NCBI GenBank assembly: GCA_963693285.1
Contig: OY848919.1
Location: 9,915,461 to 9,979,460 of the forward strand
Reading direction: 5' to 3'
Length of the DNA: 64,000 nucleotides
Source of the DNA: Xestospongia muta
Taxonomy: Eukaryota > Porifera > Demospongiae > Haplosclerida > Petrosiidae
How positions within the stretch are numbered: position 1 is the stretch's first letter; every line of letters starts with the position of its first letter. Under the pieces are notes generated by a model. It searched no databases and had not been told where the DNA came from. It was given only the letters and a program-made list of their open reading frames with translations. Both the position numbers and the translations under genes were made by a program. Shown here in pieces: positions 12,401-23,146 of this stretch.

Positions 12401-15400
12401 ACGTGATGACCTTGAATTACGTTGTCAAATGAGAACTCAATAGAAACACCAGCTTTATCCTCCACGTGCTCGAGTGTGAGCCACACCAGAAAGTGACATT
12501 ATCTGCAAAGACCATTTGTTAAGTGCGTATCCTTATTAAGCGCATATTTTCTTCCTGTGGAGATAAATGTGAATGTGCTTAATATCCAGCAAATACAATA
12601 ATGAAATTAACATTCAGTAACACCTAATGCACACAACAACCATTGAATGTTATTGCTTTTACTGTAACTGCTTTGAGTTAAACGTGACTTATTGAAGCTT
12701 ATGAGTTCTGAAAAATGTAAAGTTTTATACTGTTACATAATCATTTATCACTGTTCAGTGTTTATGCCTGACTAAGAGCACATGTTTTGATCTGTTGCCT
12801 GTCTTTTATCTTATTAAGGAGTTTACAGCTTCAGAGATATTTTGTCTTCTTACGTGAATGTATAAGAGCTTTTGTTTTTAAAATAAAGTCAAGTGAACTA
12901 ATTAAATATCTGATATATTTAATTGCTAATGTTAATTTTAATCATTAGTATTAGAAGTAATTGTATTTGTCATGGCTTTGAACCTCTAAATGGAAGCTGA
13001 TTATCTTTGGCAATTCTATGATAATACAAATAATTGTTAGATTGTTTAAAATTGTTTATCTTCAAATCTACAACAATAATGTACTTATATGTATATTTAT
13101 ACTTGTACATTGTAGATTGAAGTAAAGATGAGAAAAAAAGAAGGAGGTCAATGGGAGACATTAGAAAGAACAACTGCAACACGAAAACTAAAACAACCTC
13201 AGTCAGGTAATGTTAGATAACAGATAATGTACATGACCAGAACATACCTACATACAATAACATTACTGCATATTTACATTGTGCATTGTAGCTTGTATCA
13301 ATGTAAACAGAAGCCCATAAGGTCAGAAAAAGCTGAAAGGAAAGGATCATGAAGCTCCCATGCAAATAATATAAATGTCTATCTTTTCCATACTAATCAT
13401 GTTACTATTTTTAGATAGGCACACTGCTAACAGCCTGGAAATTTGCTTTAACTTTTAAGTTAGAGATACAGTGTATATGTTTTGCAGACATAGTTATCAT
13501 ATATTTAGCTCTGCTGGTGCTCTCTGGAAGAGTCTCGTACATGCTACTGTCTAAAAAAACCTATTTTAAAAACGTATTTACACTTCCGTTACCGTATCCT
13601 GTTTTCATGGTGTAGAAAGGACAATTGTATTACAAGTATTTAAGGTAACAGCAGAGTGTGCCACTGTGCCTTTACGGTGAGGTATAATTCTATTAGTGTT
13701 CAGTGCACTGTCAATCTTTTTAGCAGTTCTTACTCAAGTGTATGTCTAAAAATAGTAACACGATTAGTGTGGGGAAACTAGACTTTTCAATTATTAGTGT
13801 GGAAACCTCATGCTCTCGTTCCTTTCCCATTTCTGTAACTATGGGCTCATAATGTAATGTACATGTACATGAAGTATGTGTATACTAGGCCTGGGCGAAA
13901 GTATCGGTATCATCACTATCATGATAGTATTGTGCTATCGCGATTATAATAATGATTAATCTTACTTTCACGATTATAACACGTGGTTTTGCGCATGCGC
14001 AAATGTGTTAAATGCTTGCAGCTGTAACGTGGTTTCGAGTTCTTTGTACAGTCACTACAGTGATTAATTGTCATAACGTTGTGGTTACATGATGGCAACA
14101 GCAGCCACTCCAGAGCTACTCCCTCTTGAAGTTTCAATTAGTGCTGTATGGAAACACTTTGGCTTCCCATCAAAGGATGGGCAATTATAGTTGAGAAGAA
14201 AAAAAGGGAGAGTTTATTGTAAACTGTGCAGCAAAGTTACGAAGTACAGTGGTAGTACTGCAAAAATGAGTTTACATTTAAAAGAACATCACATTTTTAG
14301 TGCCTTGTGAACGGGTGTTTAGTGCTGCTGGTCATATTGTCTCAGAAAAACAAGGTTTTGTTTGTTACCAGACAATGTGAACTGATTAGTATTTTTAGCT
14401 GAAAACATGCCATGACTTTCTTTATAATATAGTACATGTATAGTTGCTTCATATACACTTTTTTCATTGTGTTAACTTGAAAGTAAAATAGCGTATAGAA
14501 ACATGAAAATGTTAACCAACTATCGTGAAAGTCAGAATGGAAAATATCGTGAATGTGACTTTTTCACTTTCGCTCAGCCCTAGTGTATACTGTTTTACCA
14601 AATTTTATTGTAATGGTTATTTAGACAAATTTGACAGATTTTAATGCCTCATCTACAATTTTTATACTCAATTCTCAACAGTCAACACTGATTGAATAAT
14701 TTCAAAAATCATGTTTAACACATTATCCCAATTTTGATACATGTACATATATGAAAAATAGAAATCATTTTTATGTAATGGTATGTTATATGAGTGCTTT
14801 CTTGTTCTATTCACTTTCATTTTATATAAATATCTTATATTTATGTTTGCTATATTTAGATTCAGTCTGTGATGACACAGTACACAAGTATCCTTCTTCT
14901 AGTCACTACACTCGTAATTGGGATAAGATTGTAACTGATATTAAAAAGGAAGAAGAAAACGAGAAACCAGAAGGAGATGCTGCTCTAAACAAGTTATTTC
15001 AACAGATATATTCTGGAGCCAATGAGGATACTCGGAGAGCCATGAATAAATCTTTTGTGAGTTGTAGTATCTTATTTTAAAAGTACCATGTACCTGGTAT
15101 AATAGTCAAAGAGCTCATTAATTTTTAGACAGACAGTAGTTCTGCCTATGTAAGGATACACAGGAAGGTATAGCTTCACATAAGGTATCCACTTTTAGAA
15201 GTCTTATTTTGAACACTTTTAATAATAAAAGTAGTGGTTTGCCTAGAACTCAGATGCAACCTCTGTAACAGACACCATTTTTATGAGTTATAATCATATT
15301 AATAGTTTGGTCTATAGTGGATATCTTATCCATATACATTGTACATCACTTATTCTTGTATTAATTTGAATAGTTACTTTAATTTGTTTAAAGAAACAGT

Positions 15401-15704
15401 AATACAGTCATACAATGAGTGGACTATACACCTCAACAATGACTGTTAGAAGTTTGGTTATTAGCCTTCTGGATCCTAACGTCTATGATACATGCTGTAC
15501 CTTTACTAATGAACCTCAGTATAACCTGCTTTTTTTAGTAATAATAATTGTTGCAGCACTATATCAATAAGGTCTAAAATCAATCTATGTGTTAATAGTT
15601 GGAATTAGATTTGTCATAACAAGTGTTGCTGTACTGATTAGTCAATTAACTTACCTTTATATCTCTTCTAACCTATTCAAGGAGCTTTCACTCTAGCTAT
15701 TAAT

Positions 15705-15795
<91 letters not shown>

Positions 15796-16266
15796 GGAGA
15801 GTTGATGATTGACCACACCCTCATGAAACCTAATTAATAGCAAAATATTTATATGTGTGCCATTTTTCCATGCCCTATCATTCTAATGACTTCTATGACC
15901 TAATAATAGTGATATGAAGTAATCGCCATAATGTTTTTGTTCTGTCTACACAATGTAACATTAGCATTTATCATAGTACTGTATTACTCAGCCCTCTAGA
16001 TCTAAGATATCATATTATAGCAGTATTTTTAATACTGAATGTGATGTATGTTTGTTAAATTCTTCAACCATGTGTTAAACTGTTTGTGACTTGTATATGA
16101 CTCTCTATGAAATACGAACTACCTATTTTGAATACTTTCTCTGTATTTGTCTATATAGGTGGAGTCAGGAGGGACTGTACTTAGTACTAATTGGGATGAA
16201 GTGGGTCAAAAAAAGGTTGAGATGAAGCCTCCTGATGGCATGGAATGGAAGAACTATGAGATTTAG
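9426..16266 (+). CDS. SUGT1: SGT1 homologue (CS and SGS domains, no TPR)
   Basis: Six exons: 9426-9499, 10472-10568, 11752-11859, 13116-13206, 14860-15056 and 16159-16266, total 675 nt (224 aa), phases consistent. Residues about 25-120 form a CS domain ([17 protein letters not shown]..., [20 protein letters not shown]), the HSP90-binding fold. The C-terminus is an SGS domain with the signature stretches [16 protein letters not shown] and [14 protein letters not shown], ending [15 protein letters not shown]1 is a cochaperone linking HSP90 to SCF ubiquitin ligases, kinetochore assembly and NLR-type innate immune proteins. Human SUGT1 starts with three TPRs; here the ATG is followed by only about 24 acidic/proline-rich residues before the CS domain, as in insects. 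The ATG lies about 15 bases right of the duplication breakpoint near 9410. Introns carry two transposons. Confidence 0.93.
12158..12598. mobile_element. TA-flanked non-autonomous DNA transposon with HIRAN-like ORF
   Basis: The ends are CTGTATTTGCTGG (left) and CCAGCAAATACAA (right), a nearly perfect inverted repeat, with TA at 12156-12157 and 12599-12600, as for Tc1/mariner/pogo-type elements. Subterminal motifs of the type TTAAGCGCAT recur in both orientations. Inside, on the minus strand (12256-12486), a 76-aa ORF contains [31 protein letters not shown] and FIVGH, resembling the HIRAN-like segment often carried by invertebrate repeats. The element lies in intron 3 of SUGT1. Family assignment is inference from ends and TA duplication. 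Confidence 0.72.
13886..14582 (+). mobile_element. hAT transposon relic with perfect 8-bp target duplication
   Basis: The relic is flanked by GTGTATAC at 13878-13885 and again at 14583-14590. Terminal inverted repeats are TAGGCCTGGGCGAAAGT on the left and its 15/17 complement on the right. From 14092 the plus strand encodes a BED-type zinc finger ([12 protein letters not shown], one in-frame stop, then [20 protein letters not shown] and HLKEHH). This passes almost directly into a hAT C-terminal dimerisation segment ([14 protein letters not shown]). The catalytic core is missing, so this is an internally deleted, inactive copy. It sits in SUGT1 intron 4. Confidence 0.93.
15707..15792. repeat. 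(TC)n microsatellite
   Basis: About 86 bases of pure CT dinucleotide repeat in the last intron of SUGT1, roughly 370 bases before the final exon. On the coding strand it is a long polypyrimidine tract. Length polymorphism would be expected. Confidence 0.95.
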
Positions 16267-16648
16267 TTGAGCTAGTGATTTGTTGTGTTATTTCATGCAA
16301 TGTTTGTATTTGTTGTAATAATACATGGTGTATTTGTTCATATAACTAAATCTTTTCAGAATAAGTGTGGTGCACAAGGCCTTATTAGCTATAAGCTATT
16401 ATTTGCACATGTACTGCTAAGATTTTCGGCTGGTTACAAATAAGTAATACATCTACTTATCAAGAACTAGAGCATCACCAGATTTCCAGTCATACTTGAA
16501 ATGTGACAGTCAATAGGAATCCACTAGACCCACCCATTTCATTTAAGGTTGGGGGTGGCTGTGTGAGACTAGATGGGACTAAAGTTGGCAGAGTAATCTA
16601 ATTTCCCTCATTGGAAATTATCAAATTTGTGGACAGCTCAATTAATAA

Positions 16649-17217
16649 TCATAAAGTCATGTTCAGCATGTTATGTTTTCTGTGAATGAAGTCAACTGTT
16701 TGATATATCTGGAAGAAATGATGTAGAAAATGGTTAATCAATAAGTTTAAGCAAAAGGTTGTTACAAAACATTTGGCAATTACTTGTGAGCATCTTGTAC
16801 TCTTCATTTTAGTTACTATTCCATCATCAATTTCACATAAAGTATCCAGTTTTATTTCAATGTCAGATAATTCCCACTTGGTATTAACTTTCTCCCACTC
16901 TAGTATATTCATTACAGGAATAATTTTGTGACAATGCTTAGTAGTAATTTTAATTGTAACGAAGGGGTATGTGCTTCCTTGCTCCTCGTGGTGTAATATA
17001 ATATACCAGTGGAAATTGTGTTTATTAAGGTACACACAATAGATTTTTTGGTGCCTGAGATACACTGATTTTCTGACAGTTTCACTAGAACCATGAAAGG
17101 GGTGTCGTCAATTTCAGATCCTTCTAAAGATTTCCATGGTGAGGCAACAACTTTGTAAGTAGAGCCCAAATTTTTACTTGTTGTCTTGTAAAATCCATAG
17201 CTCGATGACATTTTCAA
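16649..17217 (-). pseudogene. Unrecognised gene or pseudogene in two overlapping frames
   Basis: Two long minus-strand frames overlap. The first (17217-16912) starts MKMSSSYGFYKTTSKNLG and stays convincing to about SENQCISGTKK. The second (from 17065) continues with a similar composition (IYCVYLNKHNFHWYIILHHE, FVTIKITTKHCHKIIPVMN) and ends at 16649. The switch falls at a run of six A on the coding strand near 17047-17055, so a single-base frameshift or sequencing error in one ORF of about 180 residues is likely. No domain recognised and no intron needed. A TGTCAACT-type repeat lies just upstream. Confidence 0.4.
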
Positions 17218-17337
17218 TGCAATGATCAGAGATCAATAATAGTGTACTGTGATTTGCTACGAAAAAGTTATCTCTAACCCCCACGACAAAAGACAATTTG
17301 ACATTCTGATTTGATCTCTGTTTTAGTAGCTGATGAG

Positions 17338-17435
17338 TTCTCAAAATGTCAATTCCCATAACACCAACTCTTAAAATGTTAACTCCCCAAAATACCATCT
17401 CCTAAATGTCAACTCCCATTATTTCAACTATCAAA
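17338..17435. repeat. TGTCAACT-type repeat cluster
   Basis: Several imperfect direct copies of AAAATGTCAACTCCC-like units (AAAATGTCAATTCCC, AAAATGTTAACTCCC, AAATGTCAACTCCC) occur in about 100 bases. The same units mark the insertion at 5698-6785 and a stretch at 49735-49805, so this is a dispersed repeat family. No opposite end identified here. Confidence 0.55.
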
Positions 17436-17717
17436 TAAGTTAATTAATTAATAGTGGAGTTTGTTAAATAATGATAGTGTTATAATAATTCAAAGCCCAA
17501 CAACATACAACATCTTTTGGTATCCATGTAAATGTGTGAAACACTTTCAACTTTTTCTCTTACTTTCTTCATTCATATTTTCTGTTTTTAGCAGAGTTTG
17601 GAGCATAATTGTGATCTCCTTTGACCGTCTTTGTCAATCTCATCCTCCATTGTAAAATTAGCTGGGCACAATTGATTTTAGCATCTCCAAAATTTTTTAT
17701 TATCCTTTTCCTTTTTA

Positions 17718-17910
17718 TACTGTGAAATTTGATTGGGTAATTTAACCAATATATTGTTATATGGGTTACATGTAGCAAATATACATGATGTAAAAGTGAA
17801 TGTAACAGTGTTTTAATTACTGATGTGCTACTGTTTATGTAAACAGTAGCACATTAGTAATTAAAACAACTTTACATTCATTAACACCAGTCATGTATAT
17901 ATTTTAAACC
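17718..17910. mobile_element. MITE copy with a near-perfect 28-bp hairpin
   Basis: The left end reads TACTGTGAAATTTGATTGGG followed by TAATTTAACCAATATATTG, the terminus shared with the elements at 29691-30121 and 52666-52913. Its centre is a hairpin: 17810-17837 and 17840-17867 are complementary at 27 of 28 positions around a 2-base loop. The right end has decayed. Non-autonomous, no ORF. Confidence 0.7.
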
Positions 17911-18079
17911 ATGTTGAAGCAGAAACTAAGTAACAATAGACATATTAAAATTAATTGATAGTGATCTTACCCTCAGGGAATGCAATTAAAAGCAACATTT
18001 GAGACAATATCTTCTCCACCAATGTTGAAAACATCTATGCTCAACCTCACATATTCATTTTGTAAGATCACTTCTTTAA

Positions 18080-19215
18080 CTGTTTAATTTCATATGGGAA
18101 GAGAGTTGGCAAGAGGGTTAAAAACCTTTATTAAAAAAAGGGTTTTGTCCTACATAGCTCCAGAACCTTATACAGGAACACACACTCTGGTCACATCTCC
18201 ATAATAGCTGATCAATATCTAATGTCTTCATTTCACAAAGGCGTGAAGTGGAAGTTGATGGTAACATTCTTACAAACTTCCTTTAGAGGTTTTGCTGTCA
18301 AATCCCGAAATTTATTAAATCTTTGAGTTGGAACACCACCAAAGGGACAGCTTAAGGCATACTCTATAGTATACAAATTCCCATGTGTCTCTAAAAGCAC
18401 CGTTGTAGTAGATTAAAACCATGTTACTAATGAGCAGAAATGATAACCAGGAATAGGTCCCCCTTTCATTGGCAATGTCCATCAACTGTTGACGATCAAC
18501 TTGGAGAGTATCACAAAGGTCGTAAGCGAGATGGATGAACCTCTTTGCAATACCTTTCTTCAGCTCCTTCGTTAAGTCCTATTGTACAATTGAGCATCAA
18601 TTAGAAACTTTCATCTTGACAAACACTAGAGGAGCAGTCAACTGAGCAGAAAATCTATATTGAAGCACAGAGGAATGGCAAGATTATTGAGACCCATACC
18701 TCATGGACAAATAGAAGAGGATAACCAGTCTCTGTTGATGTAACTCATAGCATACTTACCACATAAGATGGAATTAGTCTACATTAATTTATATCTTCAA
18801 GAGATCTTAAAAGATCATAGATATTAGGACAGGTTCTAAAAAGATAAGTCTATCTGTTAAAAACACCATGAATTAAAGCAGTGTAGAACACATGAGGGAG
18901 AGTTTTAATAATAACTGAAAGAGTACAGAGTTTAGTAATTCAAGTGTTAAATTTCAATCTTAGAAGAAGCTTGACTAACAATAAAAGATTCAGTAACTAA
19001 CTAATTGGACAGCCTAGAACATTTTTGCCATCAGAAATAATGAAAACATCTGTGGACTCAAAGAGCACACTTGCTTTACTCTGAATTTCCCTAATTTACC
19101 AACAACCATGTCTTACAAGGATTAGAATAGTACCTAAAGCAGGATTATGTTCATTCAAAACATTCAACCACTATTCACTACAGCATATGTTAGCAATCGA
19201 CTCCACCCAACAATG
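18080..19215 (-). pseudogene. Decayed retroelement (reverse-transcriptase polyprotein), copy 1
   Basis: Read on the minus strand, broken frames match the 3' part of an RT-bearing retroelement polyprotein family common in sponges and cnidarians. Recognisable pieces are a segment near 19060 with STDVFIISDGKNVLGCPIS (the family's GTGVNVTSEGRxxLGAAIG region), then ELKKGIAKRFIHLAYDLCDT and LMDIANERGTYSWLSFL. These are followed by YALSCPFGGVPTQRFNKFRD-LTAKPLKEVCKNV and KVFNPLANS near 18100. Many stops and frameshifts show it is long dead. Two shorter copies (21880-22640, 26105-26340) precede the other POT genes, so it was duplicated with them. Confidence 0.7.
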
Positions 19216-19220
19216 GACAC

Positions 19221-19356
19221 AAATGGAGAATACTTCAAAGGGCTACTTTATGACAAATGGAGAATACTTCAAAGGGCAACTTGATGACAAATGGAGAATA
19301 CTTCAAAAGGCAACTTGATGACAAATGGAGAATACTTCAAAGGGCAACTTGATGAC
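19221..19356. repeat. 34-bp tandem repeat, 4 copies
   Basis: Four 34-bp units start at 19221, 19255, 19289 and 19323; each begins AAATGGAGAATACTTCAAAG and ends with CTTGATGAC or a close variant. The corresponding place upstream of POT copy 2 (22668-22702) has one unit, and copy 3 (near 26382) has one degenerate unit. The array therefore expanded after the transporter duplications. Confidence 0.92.
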
Positions 19357-19978
19357 TCAGTGAGTAAAGGACACTCTATTTGCCCATGTTGTTTATATGC
19401 ATAATACTATTTTTATGAAAGGGGTACACTATCTTTATATCGGATTATATATCAAGACATTATGTGTATATCCATGTATAGACTGATTGTGGTGTTATGA
19501 TTGTCTGACTTGATATTACATCATCAGTAACTGTATTGCCAGATATTTCCATGTGTTTTCATTGTTTATAATCTTATGTTACAATTTAGGCTGTAGTTTG
19601 TTGTTTTATTATAATATTTGTAAATAAAAACGAAACAAAACTGTTTACCTAAAGTTGTATCAGTTGTGACTGAAAGTAGCTGTGTTGTTATTATACATAT
19701 ATGTGAGTGAAAACTAAACAAAACTGTTTGTTTAAGGTTGTATCAGTTATGATTGTATATACTTGTGTTGTTATATTAAATGTACATGTGAGTGAAAATT
19801 GAACAAAACTGCAAAATGTTGTGTAAATTATGAGTATTTGTCATTAATGGATGATAGTGATCTTCAATTGGTGTTGTCAAACTAAGTTGAAAGTAAGGTT
19901 TCATAACTTGACTTCATTTTAAACTACTGTTAATTATCTACTGCATCATTTTTCTAAGACATTGTTCAGGCTGACATC

Positions 19979-21625
19979 ATGGCAGAGCATCAGTCATTAC
20001 TTGGTAATTCTTCAAGAAATAAGCACAAGAAATGGTCATGTGGAAAGTACTATCGTTTACGATTTACTTCAACAAAAGGTGCTATATTGGTACTGTTTTG
20101 GGACATCATGTTGTGTTTGTTTGATCGATTTTGTAAGAGTATTATCTTTGATCTCATGGTAATACTTTACCCAAAGTCTCAGTTGGTATATATAGTCTAC
20201 ACCTCATTGTTTTTTATAGCTCCTTTTGGGGGCCTTGTTGCTGATATTTGGATGGGTCGATATAAAATTATAGTGGCTGGTATATACATGGCACTGTTTA
20301 TGTTGATACTAGGGGCTAGTGCTGATGCCCTTTTCTCCTATGTCCATCCTCTAATCATAGCAACTCTGTTGATTTTTTCAATGGTAATGAATTTTGGAAG
20401 TATTATTTCAGTTCGCACAAATCTGATTCCATTTAATGTTGATCAGCTTGTAGGAGCTTCAGGAGAGGATCTTACCACTATTATATATTGGCATAGTTTT
20501 GGTCTTAGTTTGGAAATATACATCAAAGTATTCCTTGAGTGTTGGGTCAACAAAACAGTGTCTGCTAAAATAACACATTTTCCTCTAGCGGGTTTTATAA
20601 TAACTGTTATCATTTTGAGTCATATCTTTTTAAAGCATTGGCTAGACATAACTCATCAAAAGAGTAACCCAATAAAGCTTATTGCAAATGTACTCAACTA
20701 TGCCAGGAAGAACAAATATCCCAAGAATCGCAGTGCCTTCACTTACTGTGAGGAACAATATCCATCACGAATTGATTTGGGTAAAGAGAAATATGGTGGA
20801 CCATTCTCAGATGAGGAAGTAGAGGATGTTAAGACAGTTCTGCGTATGATTCCTTTGTATATTTGCATATTTGGATTTTATTTAGCATGGGAATTAATAT
20901 CACTTCCTGATTTCTTGTCTAATGCTATTAAGGACAACCAGTCCTATGATATGTGTATTATCAGGCCATCTACTATAAGTTTGATTACTCTTAGTGTGTT
21001 TATTCTTCTCTATCAATTTCTTATTTATCCATGTTTCCATAAATACATACCAAGTATGTTAAAGAGAATAGGTTTGGGACTTATTTTATGTTTTCTGACT
21101 TCCTTCACCTATATGATTATTGCTTTAATTGGAGAAGTCAAAAACAGCTCAGCAGTATGTGTTTTGAAGGACCCATCAATAAACTCATCATTTGAAATGC
21201 CTATAGATTACCATTGGGTTATTGTACCAGAGGTTATCTGTGGTATATCTTACTTTCTGGTTTTAACAATAAGTCTGGAGTTCACAGTTGCACAGTCACC
21301 AAAGTCAATGAGAGGGTTGATGGTTGGGTTTAGATATGCTGTCGTAGGCTTAGCTGTACTGATGAGCATGTATTTTGAGACTCCCTTTGAGTATTTAGAT
21401 TCAGCTCCCCTTGGTTGTGGCTTTTATTATTTCTTAAGTAAAACTGTTCTCATTTTTATCATACTAGTGATATTCATTTTACTGGCTAAACATTACAAGT
21501 TACGAGTGAGAGACAATGAGACTAATGTATACCAAGTAGTTGATGAACATTATGAACGATTTATGAGGCAGTCAGATGAATTTTGGAAATTGAGGGGCAT
21601 TAGTTCTCACTCCTCCCAGAACTAA
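19979..21625 (+). CDS. POT/SLC15-like transporter, copy A (intronless)
   Basis: One open frame of 548 aa with about 12 hydrophobic segments. Family marks of the proton-coupled oligopeptide (POT/PTR, SLC15) group are GGLVADIWMGRYKIIVAGIY at residues about 83-102 (the GG-AD-GRY loop), NLIPFNVDQL in place of the usual GGDQF-type loop, and EFTVAQSPKSMRGLMVGFR near residues 435-453 (EFxYxQAPxSM motif). Length fits SLC15A3/A4-like members, which lack the large extracellular loop of SLC15A1. It probably moves small peptides or related solutes with protons across a plasma or lysosomal membrane; the substrate cannot be read from sequence. The N-terminus (MAEHQSLLGNSS) may hold an acidic-dileucine-like sorting signal (EHQSLL). 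Paralogues follow at 23147 and 27669. Confidence 0.85.
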   Translation: MAEHQSLLGNSSRNKHKKWSCGKYYRLRFTSTKGAILVLFWDIMLCLFDRFCKSIIFDLMVILYPKSQLVYIVYTSLFFIAPFGGLVADIWMGRYKIIVAGIYMALFMLILGASADALFSYVHPLIIATLLIFSMVMNFGSIISVRTNLIPFNVDQLVGASGEDLTTIIYWHSFGLSLEIYIKVFLECWVNKTVSAKITHFPLAGFIITVIILSHIFLKHWLDITHQKSNPIKLIANVLNYARKNKYPKNRSAFTYCEEQYPSRIDLGKEKYGGPFSDEEVEDVKTVLRMIPLYICIFGFYLAWELISLPDFLSNAIKDNQSYDMCIIRPSTISLITLSVFILLYQFLIYPCFHKYIPSMLKRIGLGLILCFLTSFTYMIIALIGEVKNSSAVCVLKDPSINSSFEMPIDYHWVIVPEVICGISYFLVLTISLEFTVAQSPKSMRGLMVGFRYAVVGLAVLMSMYFETPFEYLDSAPLGCGFYYFLSKTVLIFIILVIFILLAKHYKLRVRDNETNVYQVVDEHYERFMRQSDEFWKLRGISSHSSQN

Positions 21626-21879
21626 ATACTTTTTTTGCTACTATTAATGCATACATTTGTCTTTATGTGTGTTAAAAATAATATATAGACTTTGTATTTA
21701 GTATTGCCATGTTGATTGGCATTGATATAAATTTATAATGTTTTTGTTTGAGTAAGTTAAAATTGTACAAAGCTAATGATATTTCTTATAATCACTAACA
21801 GTGAAGGTAGATTTTAGAGTAAATACTGATGTGTCCTTGTCTAAGGCTCGCTGAAGCTTCATAAATTTATAGCTCAGAG

Positions 21880-22640
21880 CAAACTGTTTAAGAAATGGTA
21901 ACCAGAAAGAGGCCCACCTTTCATTGGCCATGTTCATCTATTGTTGACGATCAACTTGGAGGGCATCACAAAGGTCACAAGTGAGATGGATGAACCTCTG
22001 AACAATACTTTTCTTCAGCTCCTTCATTAAGTCTTATAATACAATCTATGCATCAATTAAAAACATTCATCTTGACAAAAAATAGGGGAGCAGTCAACTG
22101 AGCAGACAATCTATATTGAATCAAAGAGGAATGGCAAGATCATTGAGACCACTACCTCATAGACAAATAGGATAGGATAACCAGTCTCTGATTGATGTGA
22201 CTCAGAGCATTCTTGCCACATAAAATGGAATTACTGTAGTCTAGATTAATTTATATCTTCAAGAGATCTTAAAAGATCATAGATATTAGGACAGGTTCTG
22301 AATAGTCCATCTGTTAAACATACCCGGAATTAAAGCAGTGTAGACCATGTGAGGAAGAGTCTTAGTAATATCTGAAAGAGACAGAGTTTAGTAATCCAAA
22401 TGTTAAATTTTCAATCTTAGATGACTAACAGTAAATAATTGCAGTAACTAATTGGACAGCCTAGAACATTTTTGCCATCAGAAATAATGGAAACATCTGT
22501 GGACTCAAAGAGCACACTTGCTCTTTTCTAAGTTTTTCTGCTTTACCAACAACCATGTCTTACAAGGATTAAAATAATAACTAAAGCAGGATCATGTTCA
22601 TTCAAAACATTCAACAACTCATCACTACAGCATATGTTAG
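21880..22640 (-). pseudogene. Decayed retroelement fragment, copy 2
   Basis: A second copy of the antisense retroelement remnant, homologous to 18080-19215 but shorter. On the minus strand it reads DLMKELKKSIVQRFIHLTCD, then DALQVDRQQ, a stop, and MANERWASFWLPF. It starts abruptly about 40 bases after sequence shared by the POT 3' flanks. Stops and frameshifts abound. Confidence 0.65.
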
Positions 22641-23146
22641 CAATCACTCCACCCAACAATGGACACAAATGGAAAATACTTCAAAGGGCAACTTGATGAC
22701 TTAGTGAGTAAAGGAGACTCTATTTGCCCATGTTGTTTATATGCATAATACTATTTGTATGAAAGAGGTACATTATCTTTATATTGGATTATATATCAAG
22801 AAATTATGTGGATATGCATGTACAAGCCTATTTTAACATGTAATACAATCTCTGACTGATTGTTGTGTCATGATTGTCTGACTTAATATTACATCATCAC
22901 TATTACTAACTGTATTGTCACACATTTGCATGTGTTTTCATTGCTTACTATCTTATAGTGCCATGTAGTCTGTAGTTTGTTGTATTATTATAATCTATGT
23001 AAATGAAAATGAAACAAACAGTTTACCTAAAGTTGTACCTGTTGTCAAACTAAGTTAAATATAAGGTTTCATAACTTGACTTCAAATGAAGCTACTGTTA
23101 CTTATCTACTTCATCATTTCTCTAAGACATTGTTCAGGCTGACATC

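Noticed and set aside
15707..15792. CT tract as a CRISPR or regulatory array
   Set aside because: Pure dinucleotide repeat with no spacers; a microsatellite in a eukaryotic intron.
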